Shown here piece after piece: positions 35,501 to 41,252 of a stretch of DNA of 64,000 nucleotides (its first letter is position 1; each line of letters starts with the position of its first letter). The stretch comes from Angiostrongylus vasorum (Eukaryota > Nematoda > Chromadorea > Rhabditida > Metastrongylidae), in the NCBI GenBank assembly GCA_018806985.1, contig JADANN010000458.1:3286001-3350000 (forward strand), in the 5' to 3' direction. A program made the translations under genes and the position numbers. The notes below the pieces were generated by a model. It was not told where the DNA came from. It searched no databases and worked only from the letters and a program-made list of their open reading frames with translations.

Positions 35501-37609
35501 TCTTGGGAAGACATCGCCATCTGTCAGCAACATCAGTGACCAATACGATTAGGTTATTCAGCACCTTCGCATCGATGCGATGAAGGGCTAGAGTTGGAAA
35601 GTTGCCAGAGAACGTCTATCTCCAGAAACACTCGAGTTGATGGCGCCAGTCATGTGAGACGCAGGCCATCAATGACTCACATCCGAACTTGCAAAACACT
35701 ACAGAAAGAGAATAGAAGATCTTAAGGAGACAAGAGCAGCAGTAATGGCCAGAGCTGTTCAGGTCGGGAACATTATTCGCAACGCCTGCCGAAACATTGC
35801 CAATTATCTGAAGACTAAGGTGGTTGCATCGCCAAGCCGATGCCGAACACTTGTGGCTTCTAGAAATCCTATGGTGAAAATCATCCAGTCTGACGGCTAG
35901 TCTGACCTTCGCAGCAACCATTTACTCCTGGCTCCATATCGAATTAGTGAGGATGGATATATCATCCTACCGATTTTCGCTTGAAGAATCGTACAGTGTC
36001 CGTTCCGAGCAGGATTAAACTCGGACATTTAGTGAACATACCGACAATCGTGATCAGTACACGAGCTGGGCTGTATACACGTTACCCATCGGGATGCAAA
36101 GTTCCTAGTCAATAGTAGGACCAGTGGGACCGCTGCCCGAAAAAGGAAGCCCACCTGGAATCGGCAGTTATCGTTGTCTACATGCTCTATATCGTCTACA
36201 AACACTTCATTCGCGTTATCCTCAAAAAAACTAACAAAGTACTGCATCAAGGACAGCCGTATGAGCAAACAAGATGTCGAAAACAATTCATTGTAACAGG
36301 TCAGTCTAAACAATAACGAAGGTCGTTGAAGTATCACGAGAATACATGAGACTAGACGAAATGAATGACAACCGATCTCGATAACACCTTTGAGAAAAAA
36401 ATTTGGTTTTCGACTGAATCTTAAGACGAAACACTCGCGAAATGAATGCTTGCGAATGGTACAGCTGTGTATATCTAGGTCGAGAAGTGAACATAATGAA
36501 CGATTTGGCTCCATAGTTAATAATAAAGAAGCGAGCGATCTGGAGAGCTTCAAGGAGCATCACCGTTATAGTGGGTATGAAGAAAACACACGACTTCAAG
36601 ACCACTTTTTTCGACTTTACGGTTCTCGCCTCCTTAATAAACTTAAACTTGGATGCTGTATAAACAGGACGAAAGACCATAAAACTATCGAACGTGCGGT
36701 CGAGAGAACGGATCTGATAGTATCCCACATCGCGGAATTGTGAGAGGAATCCGATATTCCGACATACACTCAAAATGAAAGGTCAGAGAAACCACAATGC
36801 CCGCGATAATGTCGACATTTCGGTGGGCAAGAGACGTGTTGCCTATAGACGACAACCGCTGGACAGAAGCCGTTAGCGAGATTCTATGAGAGGTCAAGCA
36901 TACAGAATGAGTACCACCGATCCGATGGTTAAAATTGGTCACAAAGATCTTAAAAGGAAAACAGGTGCTCAGAGAGTTCCTAGGACGAGTAGAACCAGTA
37001 ATCTTTCATAGAAGAGTGACAAACGGAGACTGCACAGACTTCACTGACGCTTTATGGGCGATCATGTGGAGGGGAGGTGTATAAGTGATACCATTAGACT
37101 AATAGACTATTGCTTAGGCAACGGTAATTGTTAAAAAGTTTCTGATTACTGATGACAAATTATGTTAGCACCTTATAGAACCCTTATTATGTTAACACCT
37201 TATAGACAAATTATGTTAACACCTTATAGAAAAAAACTAATAATTCTTAAGGTATCATATAGATCTCGAGCTACGTAGAAGAGGCTATAGTAACTGGGAG
37301 TATGTTGACGAACCGCCGACAGAATTCGCTCCACCAGTACCGGTATGTTGTTGTGTCCCCTTGCAGTTAAACTATTCGGCACAATACAATCGTTTAAACC
37401 TTACTCGATACAGAATTCAGAATCCCCCAACAAAAGTTTCATTTCCAATTTTGGAAGGTATTATAGGTTATTAGATGCGAGATAACCGACTAGTTCTTAA
37501 ATGGCTTCCCACATACCATGCGGAGCACTTCTATTCATTGTTACCTTGCAGAAGAATATCATCTGTAAAGATGATCCAGTCTCCGTTTGGGTTAGGCTTT
37601 AGGCTGTAG
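17021..37609 (+). CDS. rsf-1: RASSF-family protein: C1, Ras-association and SARAH domains (5' incomplete)
   Basis: Eight + strand exons with matching splice phases encode a protein colinear with vertebrate RASSF1. The order is a C1 zinc finger (HPTWCDKCGDFIWG, then NCNYTCHNRCKELVTLDC), a linker, a Ras-association domain (FSGYIQVHMNL, TSFFLPRNTVKTINI, LLRKFRVADNPRKFALYE, ADDVCPLKVVLSW) and a SARAH coiled coil (WDAFEVPELDNFLRILRMEE, then RYYQYRRRI). RASSF proteins are cytoplasmic scaffolds that bind Ras-like GTPases through the RA domain and MST/Hippo kinases through SARAH. Exons are 17021-17106, 17532-17767 (or 17773), 23054/23059-23202, 30358-30451, 32335-32444, 34232-34347, 34528-34631 and 37552-37609. 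The start codon and the exon with the first C1 histidine lie further 5' and were not found. The join between exons 2 and 3 does not fit in phase, so a small exon is probably missing. Introns hold SINEs, a Penelope-like relic and an RTE relic. The family call is secure; the worm gene name is by homology. Confidence 0.9.
17532..17767 (+). CDS. rsf-1: rsf-1 exon: second half of C1 zinc finger and linker
   Basis: The acceptor is CGTTTTATAG. The two leading bases complete the Asn codon begun in the previous exon, giving NCNYTCHNRCKELVTLDC, which carries the remaining C1 zinc ligands. An acidic, Ser/Pro-rich linker follows (FFEDSDKENDTSIEVG). Two phase-0 donors are possible: after 17767 (GTTTTC) or after 17773 (GTAAGG, the better match). 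Confidence 0.85.
18521..18815 (+). mobile_element. S2 SINE-like element
   Basis: It starts with the S2 head (GGTTTCGACTACGGCTTCAG), continues with GGGTGATTGCTGATGGCACC and a diverged tRNA-like part, and ends CAAATATCTCAGCATCATTG plus tail. Confidence 0.75.
18868..18912 (-). repeat. S5 stem-loop motif
   Basis: Minus strand CTCTGAAGAAGGCGAAATTG then GCCGAAATGTTAAG, preceded by the AGCTGGAAAGG flank typical of S5. Confidence 0.65.
19208..19500 (+). mobile_element. S1 SINE-like element with target-site duplication
   Basis: A near-complete copy: A-box GTGTGGCGCAGTGGTTGG, B-box-like GGAATCGTTCCC, core, and tail ending TTTATCC. Flanking direct repeats are TTTATCCAAATGC (19195-19207) and TTTATCCAAAATGC (19501-19514). 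Confidence 0.85.
19548..20165 (-). mobile_element. Penelope-like element relic, C-terminal and endonuclease part
   Basis: Minus-strand frames contain RALMRNMFRTATRVRTG (near 20110), NRNCSYDRLCTTQK (near 19810), and near 19580-19700 LLKEHLVRELKIKQNIPLDA, then HRTQADSGEDFEVEITVLA. These are the regions before and inside the GIY-YIG endonuclease domain of Penelope-like elements. The part joining it to the reverse transcriptase is replaced by AT repeats and an S5 stem-loop at 20.3-20.7 kb. Confidence 0.65.
20319..20355. repeat. (AT)n microsatellite
   Basis: Uninterrupted alternating A/T of more than 30 bases. A second, imperfect AT tract lies at 20506-20560, beside the S5 copy. Confidence 0.95.
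20370..20670 (-). repeat. S5 copy with internal hairpin, next to AT repeats
   Basis: The core is at 20629-20660 (minus TTGAGGAAGGCGAAATCGCC then GAAACCTGAG). A near-perfect hairpin at about 20428-20508 has arms GTTTTCTTTTTTCAGCAATC and GATTGCTGAGAAGAAAAC. The copy lies between the two Penelope-like relic segments. Confidence 0.65.
20950..21420 (-). mobile_element. Penelope-like element relic, reverse transcriptase part
   Basis: Minus-strand translation near 20990-21170 reads FDVTALYTNVSNDSAMQAIL, then ELLMRHEGAIDMYDFTVQQL and MTLLKGV, a typical Penelope-like reverse-transcriptase block (SLDVxALYTN). Upstream remains extend to about 21420. Stops interrupt it. It lies in the rsf-1 intron between the C1 and RA exons. 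Confidence 0.7.
22505..22555 (-). mobile_element. S1 head fragment
   Basis: On the minus strand it reads CGATGTGGCGCAGTGGTAAG followed by AGGTGCCCTCGAG, an A-box-containing tRNA-like head without the rest of the element. Confidence 0.5.
23059..23202 (+). CDS. rsf-1: rsf-1 exon: start of Ras-association domain
   Basis: It encodes RIRKNERLQHDDGETFSGYI, then QVHMNLSRPISV and EKPPSVYDVMNT, aligning with the RASSF1 segment that begins its RA domain (GFIKVQLKLVRPVSV, KKPPSLQD). It ends in phase 1 at donor GTTAGT. The 5' border is either 23054 or 23059, after CTGTAG or GTTTAG. Neither phase fits the phase-0 end of the previous exon, so an intervening small exon is likely. Confidence 0.8.
24422..24692 (-). 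mobile_element. S1 SINE-like element
   Basis: A nearly complete reverse copy: CTCTCGGCGTTGATCAATCC at its 3' end, core near 24600, and head CGTGTGGTACAGTGGTTGG. It lies in an rsf-1 intron. Confidence 0.8.
25415..25605 (-). mobile_element. S2 SINE-like element, left half of a head-to-head pair
   Basis: Minus-strand A-box region GCATGGTGTGGTAGTGAACG and B-box GTTCGATCC are present. It faces an S2 tail on the + strand at 25618. Confidence 0.8.
25618..25683 (+). mobile_element. S2 tail fragment, right half of a head-to-head pair
   Basis: GTATTTCACATAGTGCGTTG through GCAACAAATAAAAAGGTTAA is the 3' end of S2 in + orientation, 12 bases after an inverted S2. Confidence 0.7.
27264..27544 (+). mobile_element. 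S1 SINE-like element with target-site duplication
   Basis: A full-length copy with GGAATCGATCCCC B-box region and core GGGGTCCGCAAATTGGTACC. Flanks TATCCCTTGCCAC (27251-27263) and TATCGCTTGCCAC (27545-27557) differ by one base. Confidence 0.85.
28195..28297 (-). repeat. S4 interspersed repeat fragment
   Basis: The sequence CGAAGTGTACCTAGGTC to GTGAATTAGAAGGAGATTTG matches the reverse of the middle of S4. An S2 element is inserted immediately to its right. Confidence 0.6.
28311..28624 (-). mobile_element. S2 SINE-like element, full length, perfect 13-bp target-site duplication
   Basis: The most complete S2 (about 314 bases on the minus strand), from GTGATTTCGACTAAAGCC to GGTTAAGATTA. AATGTTAACTTTT flanks it at 28298-28310 and 28625-28637. 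It is inserted beside an S4 fragment. Confidence 0.92.
29073..29255 (+). mobile_element. S2 SINE-like element, partial
   Basis: It contains TGATTGCTGGTGGCACTGGC, AATGTGGTGGTGAATGCG, CCACCGCAGACACC and GGAGTTTTGTAAATATCTCA in S2 order; the 3' tail is missing. Confidence 0.78.
30358..30451 (+). CDS. rsf-1: rsf-1 exon: Ras-association domain
   Basis: This 94-base exon follows acceptor TTTTCATTCCAG and ends at donor GTATAA. It encodes TSVRTITSFFLPRNTVKTIN and IDSRMTT, matching the RASSF1 segment RRTSFYLPKDAVKHLHV. Its phases (in 1, out 2) agree exactly with the flanking exons at 23202 and 32335. A 16-bp-duplicated S2 SINE tail lies 200 bases downstream in the next intron. Confidence 0.88.
30651..30723 (+). 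mobile_element. S2 3' fragment with perfect 16-bp target-site duplication
   Basis: Only the last 73 bases of S2 are present, yet AGATTGTTTTCTTTTT flanks it at 30635-30650 and 30724-30739. This is a very short 5'-truncated retroposition product. Confidence 0.9.
31650..32065. repeat. Long S5 foldback (inverted repeat) in an rsf-1 intron
   Basis: A left arm at about 31704-31830 and a right arm at about 31935-32058 are inverted copies. Shared features are CAATCGCGAGGTTGTTAAAC / TATAACAACCTCGCGATTG, TTCCATAGAAAAAACACAAT, and the CTGAAGAAGGCGATACTGCC core on each arm. The spacer is about 100 bases. The transcript could fold into a stem of roughly 120 bp. Confidence 0.85.
32335..32444 (+). CDS. rsf-1: rsf-1 exon: core of Ras-association domain
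   Basis: It encodes QMIVTLLRKFRVADNPRKFA and LYECSQENDEETCTLL, the best-conserved stretch of the RASSF RA domain (EVIEALLRKFLVVDDPRKFALFE in RASSF1). The acceptor is CTGCTCTCAG (phase 2) and the donor is GTGAGT (phase 1). An S1 SINE begins only 36 bases past the donor, and a long foldback repeat ends about 275 bases before the acceptor. Confidence 0.92.
32481..32719 (+). mobile_element. S1 SINE-like element with perfect 12-bp target-site duplication
   Basis: A-box TGGCGCAGTGG and B-box GATCGATCC are intact; part of the core is deleted. CAGAGATAACAG occurs exactly at 32469-32480 and 32720-32731. It is inserted just downstream of the rsf-1 exon ending at 32444. Confidence 0.92.
33737..34032 (+). 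mobile_element. S1 SINE-like element with target-site duplication
   Basis: A full-length copy with A-box TGGCGCAGTGG and GAATCGATTCCC. ATCATGAATTTC flanks it at 33720-33731 and 34033-34044, followed on both sides by GCGTG. The left flank is itself a tandem 14-bp repeat (33706-33733). Confidence 0.9.
34232..34347 (+). CDS. rsf-1: rsf-1 exon: end of Ras-association domain
   Basis: It encodes KMTRIADDVCPLKVVLSWQK and ANCGHALILQENDTGDIL, matching the RASSF1 segment with PLRLRLLAG and SFVLKENDSGEVN. The acceptor is CTGTTTCCAG and the donor is GTAAGG. Phases (1 in, 0 out) agree with both neighbours. Confidence 0.88.
34528..34631 (+). CDS. rsf-1: rsf-1 exon: SARAH domain
   Basis: The acceptor is ACTGTTTCAG (phase 0) and the donor is GTGAAG (phase 2). 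It encodes WDAFEVPELDNFLRILRMEE and QQYQWQIRQRYYQY, matching RASSF1 NWDAFSMPELHNFLRILQRE and the following SARAH helix. This helix is the known docking site for the MST/Hippo kinase SARAH helix. Confidence 0.92.
35022..35056 (-). repeat. S5 stem-loop motif
   Basis: Minus strand GTGAGGAAGGCGAAGACGCC then GAAAAGTTAGC. Confidence 0.6.
35290..37090 (+). mobile_element. RTE-type retrotransposon relic with internal deletion
   Basis: It has the same subfamily features as the copy at 51 kb. The end of the endonuclease domain is near 35370, [10 protein letters not shown] near 35610, then EDLKETRAAVMARAVQ near 35720. The reverse-transcriptase core is largely deleted between about 36290 and 36450, after which VYLGREVNIMNDLAP and a C-terminal FRWARDVLPIDDNRWTEAVS segment (near 36820) appear. 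It is heavily mutated and lies in the last rsf-1 intron. Confidence 0.75.
37151..37229 (+). repeat. Short tandem repeat, about three units
   Basis: The unit TTATGTTAACACCTTATAGA recurs three times with spacing of 26-29 bases; the first unit has GTTAGCACC. It lies just after the RTE relic in the last rsf-1 intron. Confidence 0.8.
37552..37609 (+). CDS. rsf-1: rsf-1 probable last exon: end of SARAH helix
   Basis: After the strong acceptor TTACCTTGCAG the sequence continues the phase-2 codon as RRRISSVKMIQSPF and stops at TAG 37607-37609. The register YYQYRRRI lines up with YSYCRQKI of RASSF1 without a gap, and the tail length is similar. A GTAAAG donor inside the exon (after 37564, phase 0) could instead splice on to coding-like sequence at 39026 or 41064, so two C-termini are possible. 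Confidence 0.6.
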
Positions 37610-38084
37610 CTGTAGGATCTGTCGTATTCATCCTAATTGAGTGCTGTTTGAGAATGATCTTGTAATTCCAAAGGAAAGCCATCCGCCTTGTGTTCAGGAT
37701 CCGTTCTTGACGATAACGACTCTTGTGGTGCGTCGAGCATCTGAGATTGATAACAAATAACATGTCGAACAATGCTTAAAAAATGTTATTTCACTGACGA
37801 AAGATCTGATGAGTAAAGGAAGGAAGCAAAATTTTGCGCTGTGGTTTGTTCAGCTTCTTTAATACCGGTTGTGAAACCCACAGAAAACCTCAATCATTGC
37901 GCATCAAGCAGTGATCCAGTGAAGCAGTCCACAAAGTGAGAGGAGAAGCGCAACGAAGAAATATGACAAGTCTTTTAATCACTATTTCAGTTACTATGTT
38001 GAGCTTCTAGATTGTTGTGTTGTATTTTTCATTAAGAAAAGAATAAAAGGTTAGGCATGCATCAATTCGGTGAATGATTGGTGC

Positions 38085-38292
38085 AATGGTTGAATGCATA
38101 TCTGACCGATAGAATGACTTGTCGTCCCCTATCAATGTGTCAAGTCAAGGTTGATATCCTCTCGGACGAGTCTGGTAGTAATTTGCCGACCCCGGAGGAA
38201 TGGAAAGCGTGGTAAGCCCAGGGCGCAGTATTGAACCAACGACTACATGTACATTGCAGAGCACCTCTAACCATTGCGTTACACGCGGCAAT
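38085..38292 (-). mobile_element. S1 SINE-like element, 3'-shortened
   Basis: A reverse copy with core CCGACCCCGGAGGAATGGAA and head reading CGTGTAACGCAATGGTTAG on the minus strand. The 3' tail part is missing. Confidence 0.7.
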
Positions 38293-38469
38293 CCGGTATA
38301 GGTTAGCTCACTATTGAACCATTTCCGAGGTCATCAGGACAAATTAGTGCTGCATCAGAGTTAAATAAGATGTCAGTATTAGTGAACCTCTCCAAAGTTT
38401 TGAATCACAATCCTACTGTGAAGAGCAGTGGTTTAATCCGTTACTATACTTGATACTTGATACTTGAAC

Positions 38470-38820
38470 GGCACGTGCTCACTGGTTATGCGGGCCCCAG
38501 CATAACCTGCATTTTTCGGAGATTTGCAGGTTAAACCATTGTGGTTTCCTGGAGTCTTGAGGTCAGCCTGGCCGAAGTCTGCCCCAGGTCTTCACCACCA
38601 CAGGCAGTCGCAGCCCTTGTGAATCAGAGGGAGATTTACCACCATGCGACTTTCACACCAGGACGGTGGTGGGTCTTGGTATCGGTTTACTCTTAGCTAG
38701 GCTTCCTGATGGAAACGCCGGACTCCTTCTCAGTTTGGGAGACCCTGCCAGGGGATGAATCCCCCGCTGTACATCGCAGTCCGACACCCAGATACACCTC
38801 CCAGTCACGATGAGGCGGTA
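38470..38820 (-). repeat. S4 interspersed repeat
   Basis: An inverted, well-conserved copy: GCGGGCCCCAGCATAAC, GGTTTCCTGGAGTCTTGAGG, CATGCGACTTTCACACCAGG and CAGTTTGGGAGACCCTGCC match 16033-16390 in reverse. Confidence 0.75.
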
Positions 38821-39025
38821 AACCGTTGGGAGGTCCGTTCGTTCCGTTACTGTGTTTGACGAAAATTTGAGGAACACACATTAGGCTTCTTACCCAATTT
38901 GCAGTCGAAGGTAAGGTGTATACAAAGCTTTTCGTTCACTGCTAAGTGGAGAAGAGGACCAACACGACTTCAATTGTTAGATATTCCATCCACTTCGATG
39001 TGTAACTGTCGCCTCTCCACTGCAG

Positions 39026-39180
39026 GCGCTAACTTCGGACAACATTCACGCTAAAGTGATCGTTCTAAATTCTTCATCGTTTCAAGCAGTATCACCTATA
39101 TCAGCGAAAGTCGAGCAAGAGAATAGCTTATGCTCAGATGACTACAGACGGCGGGGCTTATCTTTGTCAATCAGACAATC
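39026..39180 (+). CDS. Coding-like + exon candidate, unassigned (possibly alternative rsf-1 3' exon)
   Basis: After acceptor CTCTCCACTGCAG a phase-0 open frame reads ALTSDNIHAKVIVLNSSSFQ and AVSPISAKVEQENSLCSDDY before running into an S2 SINE at about 39198. The composition looks like real protein and the acceptor is good. No clear donor was identified, so the right end is approximate. I do not recognise a domain. It could belong to an extended rsf-1 isoform or to a separate + strand gene. Confidence 0.3.
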
Positions 39181-39197
39181 AATTCCCCCATTTTTCA

Positions 39198-39434
39198 ATG
39201 ATGCTGAGATATTTGCAAAACACCGGACCGCAGGTGTCTGCGGTGGGGAACGAAAGCGCTATTACCCTTTCCGGGGGCTAGCGCATTTACCACTACACCG
39301 GGTCCTTTGTTTCGCCTCGCCTGCCTCTCAGTTATTTCTATCGATCAGTACCATCAGCAATCGTCAGCGGGGTTGATCTGGGGAGCCCAAATCGGCAATG
39401 AACACAGTTAAGCTGAAGCTATAGTTGAAATCAC
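39198..39434 (-). mobile_element. S2 SINE-like element, left half of a head-to-head pair
   Basis: A reverse S2 covering CAGCATCATTG through the 5' end (minus strand GTGATTTCAACTATAGC). It abuts a + strand S2 at 39435. Confidence 0.85.
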
Positions 39435-39620
39435 AAGACGGGCGAAACGAAAGGCCCGCATGGTGTGGTAGTGAATGCGTTAGCCCTCGGAAAGGGTAAT
39501 AGCGCATTTGTTTCCCACCGCAGACACCTGCGGTCCGGAGTTTTCCAAATATCTCAGCATCATTGAAGTTATATTTCGCAACATACCCTGCCATTAAAAA
39601 AGAGTAGGCAGTAAATAGTA
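39435..39620 (+). mobile_element. S2 SINE-like element, right half of a head-to-head pair
   Basis: It starts in the middle of S2 (ACGGGCGAAACGAAAGGCCC) and runs to the tail AAGAGTAGGCAGTAAATAG. It overlaps in content with the reverse copy to its left. Confidence 0.85.
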
Positions 39621-40149
39621 AGTCCTCACTTTTCATCACAAAGAATAATCCCATCCAGAAATGTTCCTCCGATATTCCCCAAAAGAACTAATATTTGCAG
39701 GGTTCCTACGAGAGTAATGTTGGTTTCTTAGCAGAATAGTTCCTGCCTATGGTTGGGAACATGGAATTTAGCTATATTTCTTGACTCTCCCGAGAAAGTC
39801 AAGACAGTTGGAAATCTTTTTAAAGCGTTTTCCCCACTTTTCGCCGCTTCGCTACTTATCGAACAAATGACACGTAGTTGGCCCGTTTGAAATAGCTTTC
39901 ATAAATCCACAAGTAATGGTGTCGAGCAACTGAAGTACTGCAAAACTAATCACTCTTTTCCTTACACAGAAGAGTAAGCGATTATTCGTCCATTCATTCC
40001 GGAAAAAGGGTGCAGAAGTACCCTTAAAGATGGAGACGTCATTTGCTTGCTGAGATATCTAGGTGACCTACTTTCATATGTATGCGGATTCTAACAGTTT
40101 CCTTATAAATTAGTAAAGTTGACTGATTCGAGTTAGCATCTGTCAACAT

Positions 40150-40513
40150 ATTTTTTTTTATATGACCCGTTTTCACGTCTACTGTGCGGATCCCAGCACT
40201 TCTCACACTCGAGTCGTTTCCTCGCACCCGTCATCCACGATGATCTTCCAACTTTTACATGTGGCTTCGCCGGCTGCTTGAGGATTTTCGTTTCATCTTG
40301 GTTGACATCGAGTGCTAGTCGAATCGATTCTCCCTGAGTCCTGAGGTAGCCGGGTTGCAGCGTTCCCAGTTGAATTGTTTTTTCTTGGACAAATCCGGTG
40401 CCAATGCCAATTTCCTGACCTCGGAAAGATGAGAGGCTTGGTGAGCCTGGGGCGGGATCGAATCAGCATAGTGCACGTGATGATCGGCATCATTACCACT
40501 GTGCCATCCTTCT
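40150..40513 (-). mobile_element. S3 SINE-like element
   Basis: Reverse copy with A-box TGGCACAGTGGTAATGATGC, B-box GATTCGATCCCG, and the far end TATACGACCC-like sequence next to a T run. Confidence 0.82.
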
Positions 40514-40529
40514 CCTTTCTATCGATATA

Positions 40530-40665
40530 AAAGAGGTATAACTATAATGATGCTGAGATATCTGCAAAACTCCGGGCCGCTGGTGTCTGCGGTGAGAACC
40601 GAGCTCGCTATTACCCTTTCCGAGAGCTAACGCGTTCAAATCCACACCATGCGAGCCCTTCGTTT
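40530..40665 (-). mobile_element. S2 SINE-like element, left half of a head-to-head pair
   Basis: A reverse S2 from the CAGCATCAT region to the tRNA-like head (minus strand GCATGGTGTGGATTTGAACG). An A/G-rich spacer separates it from the + copy at 40690. Confidence 0.8.
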
Positions 40666-40689
40666 GAAAAAAAAAGCGAAGAAAAGAAA

Positions 40690-40862
40690 AGAAGGACTCA
40701 AGTGGTGTGGTGGTGAACGTGTTAGTCCCCGGGAAGCGTAATAGCGTGTTCGATCCCACTGCAGACACCACCGGTTCGGAGTTTCGCAGATATCTCAGCA
40801 TCACTATGGTTATATTTCACATAGTGGCTTGCCATTAAAATGGAGCAGGTAGTAAATAAAAA
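40690..40862 (+). mobile_element. S2 SINE-like element, right half of a head-to-head pair
   Basis: It starts at the tRNA-like head (GTGGTGTGGTGGTGAACGTG), has B-box GTTCGATCCC and ends GGAGCAGGTAGTAAATAAAA. Confidence 0.85.
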
Positions 40863-41063
40863 ATGACGACATAGAAGATACAGTTTCTGCCAATGTGATA
40901 GAACATAAGGAAGATGAGCTTTATAACACAGTGTGACCAAAACGCTGCAATATATTCCGTTCGCATTGATCTACGAGTTCGCATATCGCTTTAGAAAATT
41001 ATGCACTGACAAAAAGCTGTCAGTGATCTTTTTTCCGCTGATTTTAAAATTCATTTATTTCAG

Positions 41064-41252
41064 ACCGGAGAGAAGAATGAGTATGGAACCGGCGGTAGCA
41101 TGGTCGTCAGCGACGTCTTCAACACAGTCGGACAGGAACAGCCATCACCTGAAGAGTTATACAACTCGGTGGATGGGGATATCAATGACCCCACTTATGT
41201 GAATCTAAACTTTCTTAAATCACAACATATGCAGCAGTCAACGATGTTATGA
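41064..41252 (+). CDS. Coding-like terminal exon candidate with a YVNL motif, unassigned
   Basis: After acceptor TTCATTTATTTCAG, a phase-0 frame of 62 codons ends at TGA 41250-41252. It reads TGEKNEYGTGGSMVVSDVFN, then EELYNSVDGDINDPTYVNLN and FLKSQHMQQSTML. Codon use and composition look genuine. The YVNL motif fits the Grb2-type SH2 ligand pattern Y-x-N, which would suit a cytoplasmic tail, but that is inference. It is not directly phase-compatible with the rsf-1 exon ending at 34631. It would fit a phase-0 exon such as 39026 or the internal donor at 37564. Confidence 0.45.
   Translation, partial: TGEKNEYGTGGSMVVSDVFNTVGQEQPSPEELYNSVDGDINDPTYVNLNFLKSQHMQQSTML

Noticed and set aside
38653..38881. 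Minus ORFs of 62-74 codons at 38.7 kb (and the + ones at 16.04-16.38 kb)
   Set aside because: Both sets coincide with copies of repeat S4, so the open frames are repeat by-products.
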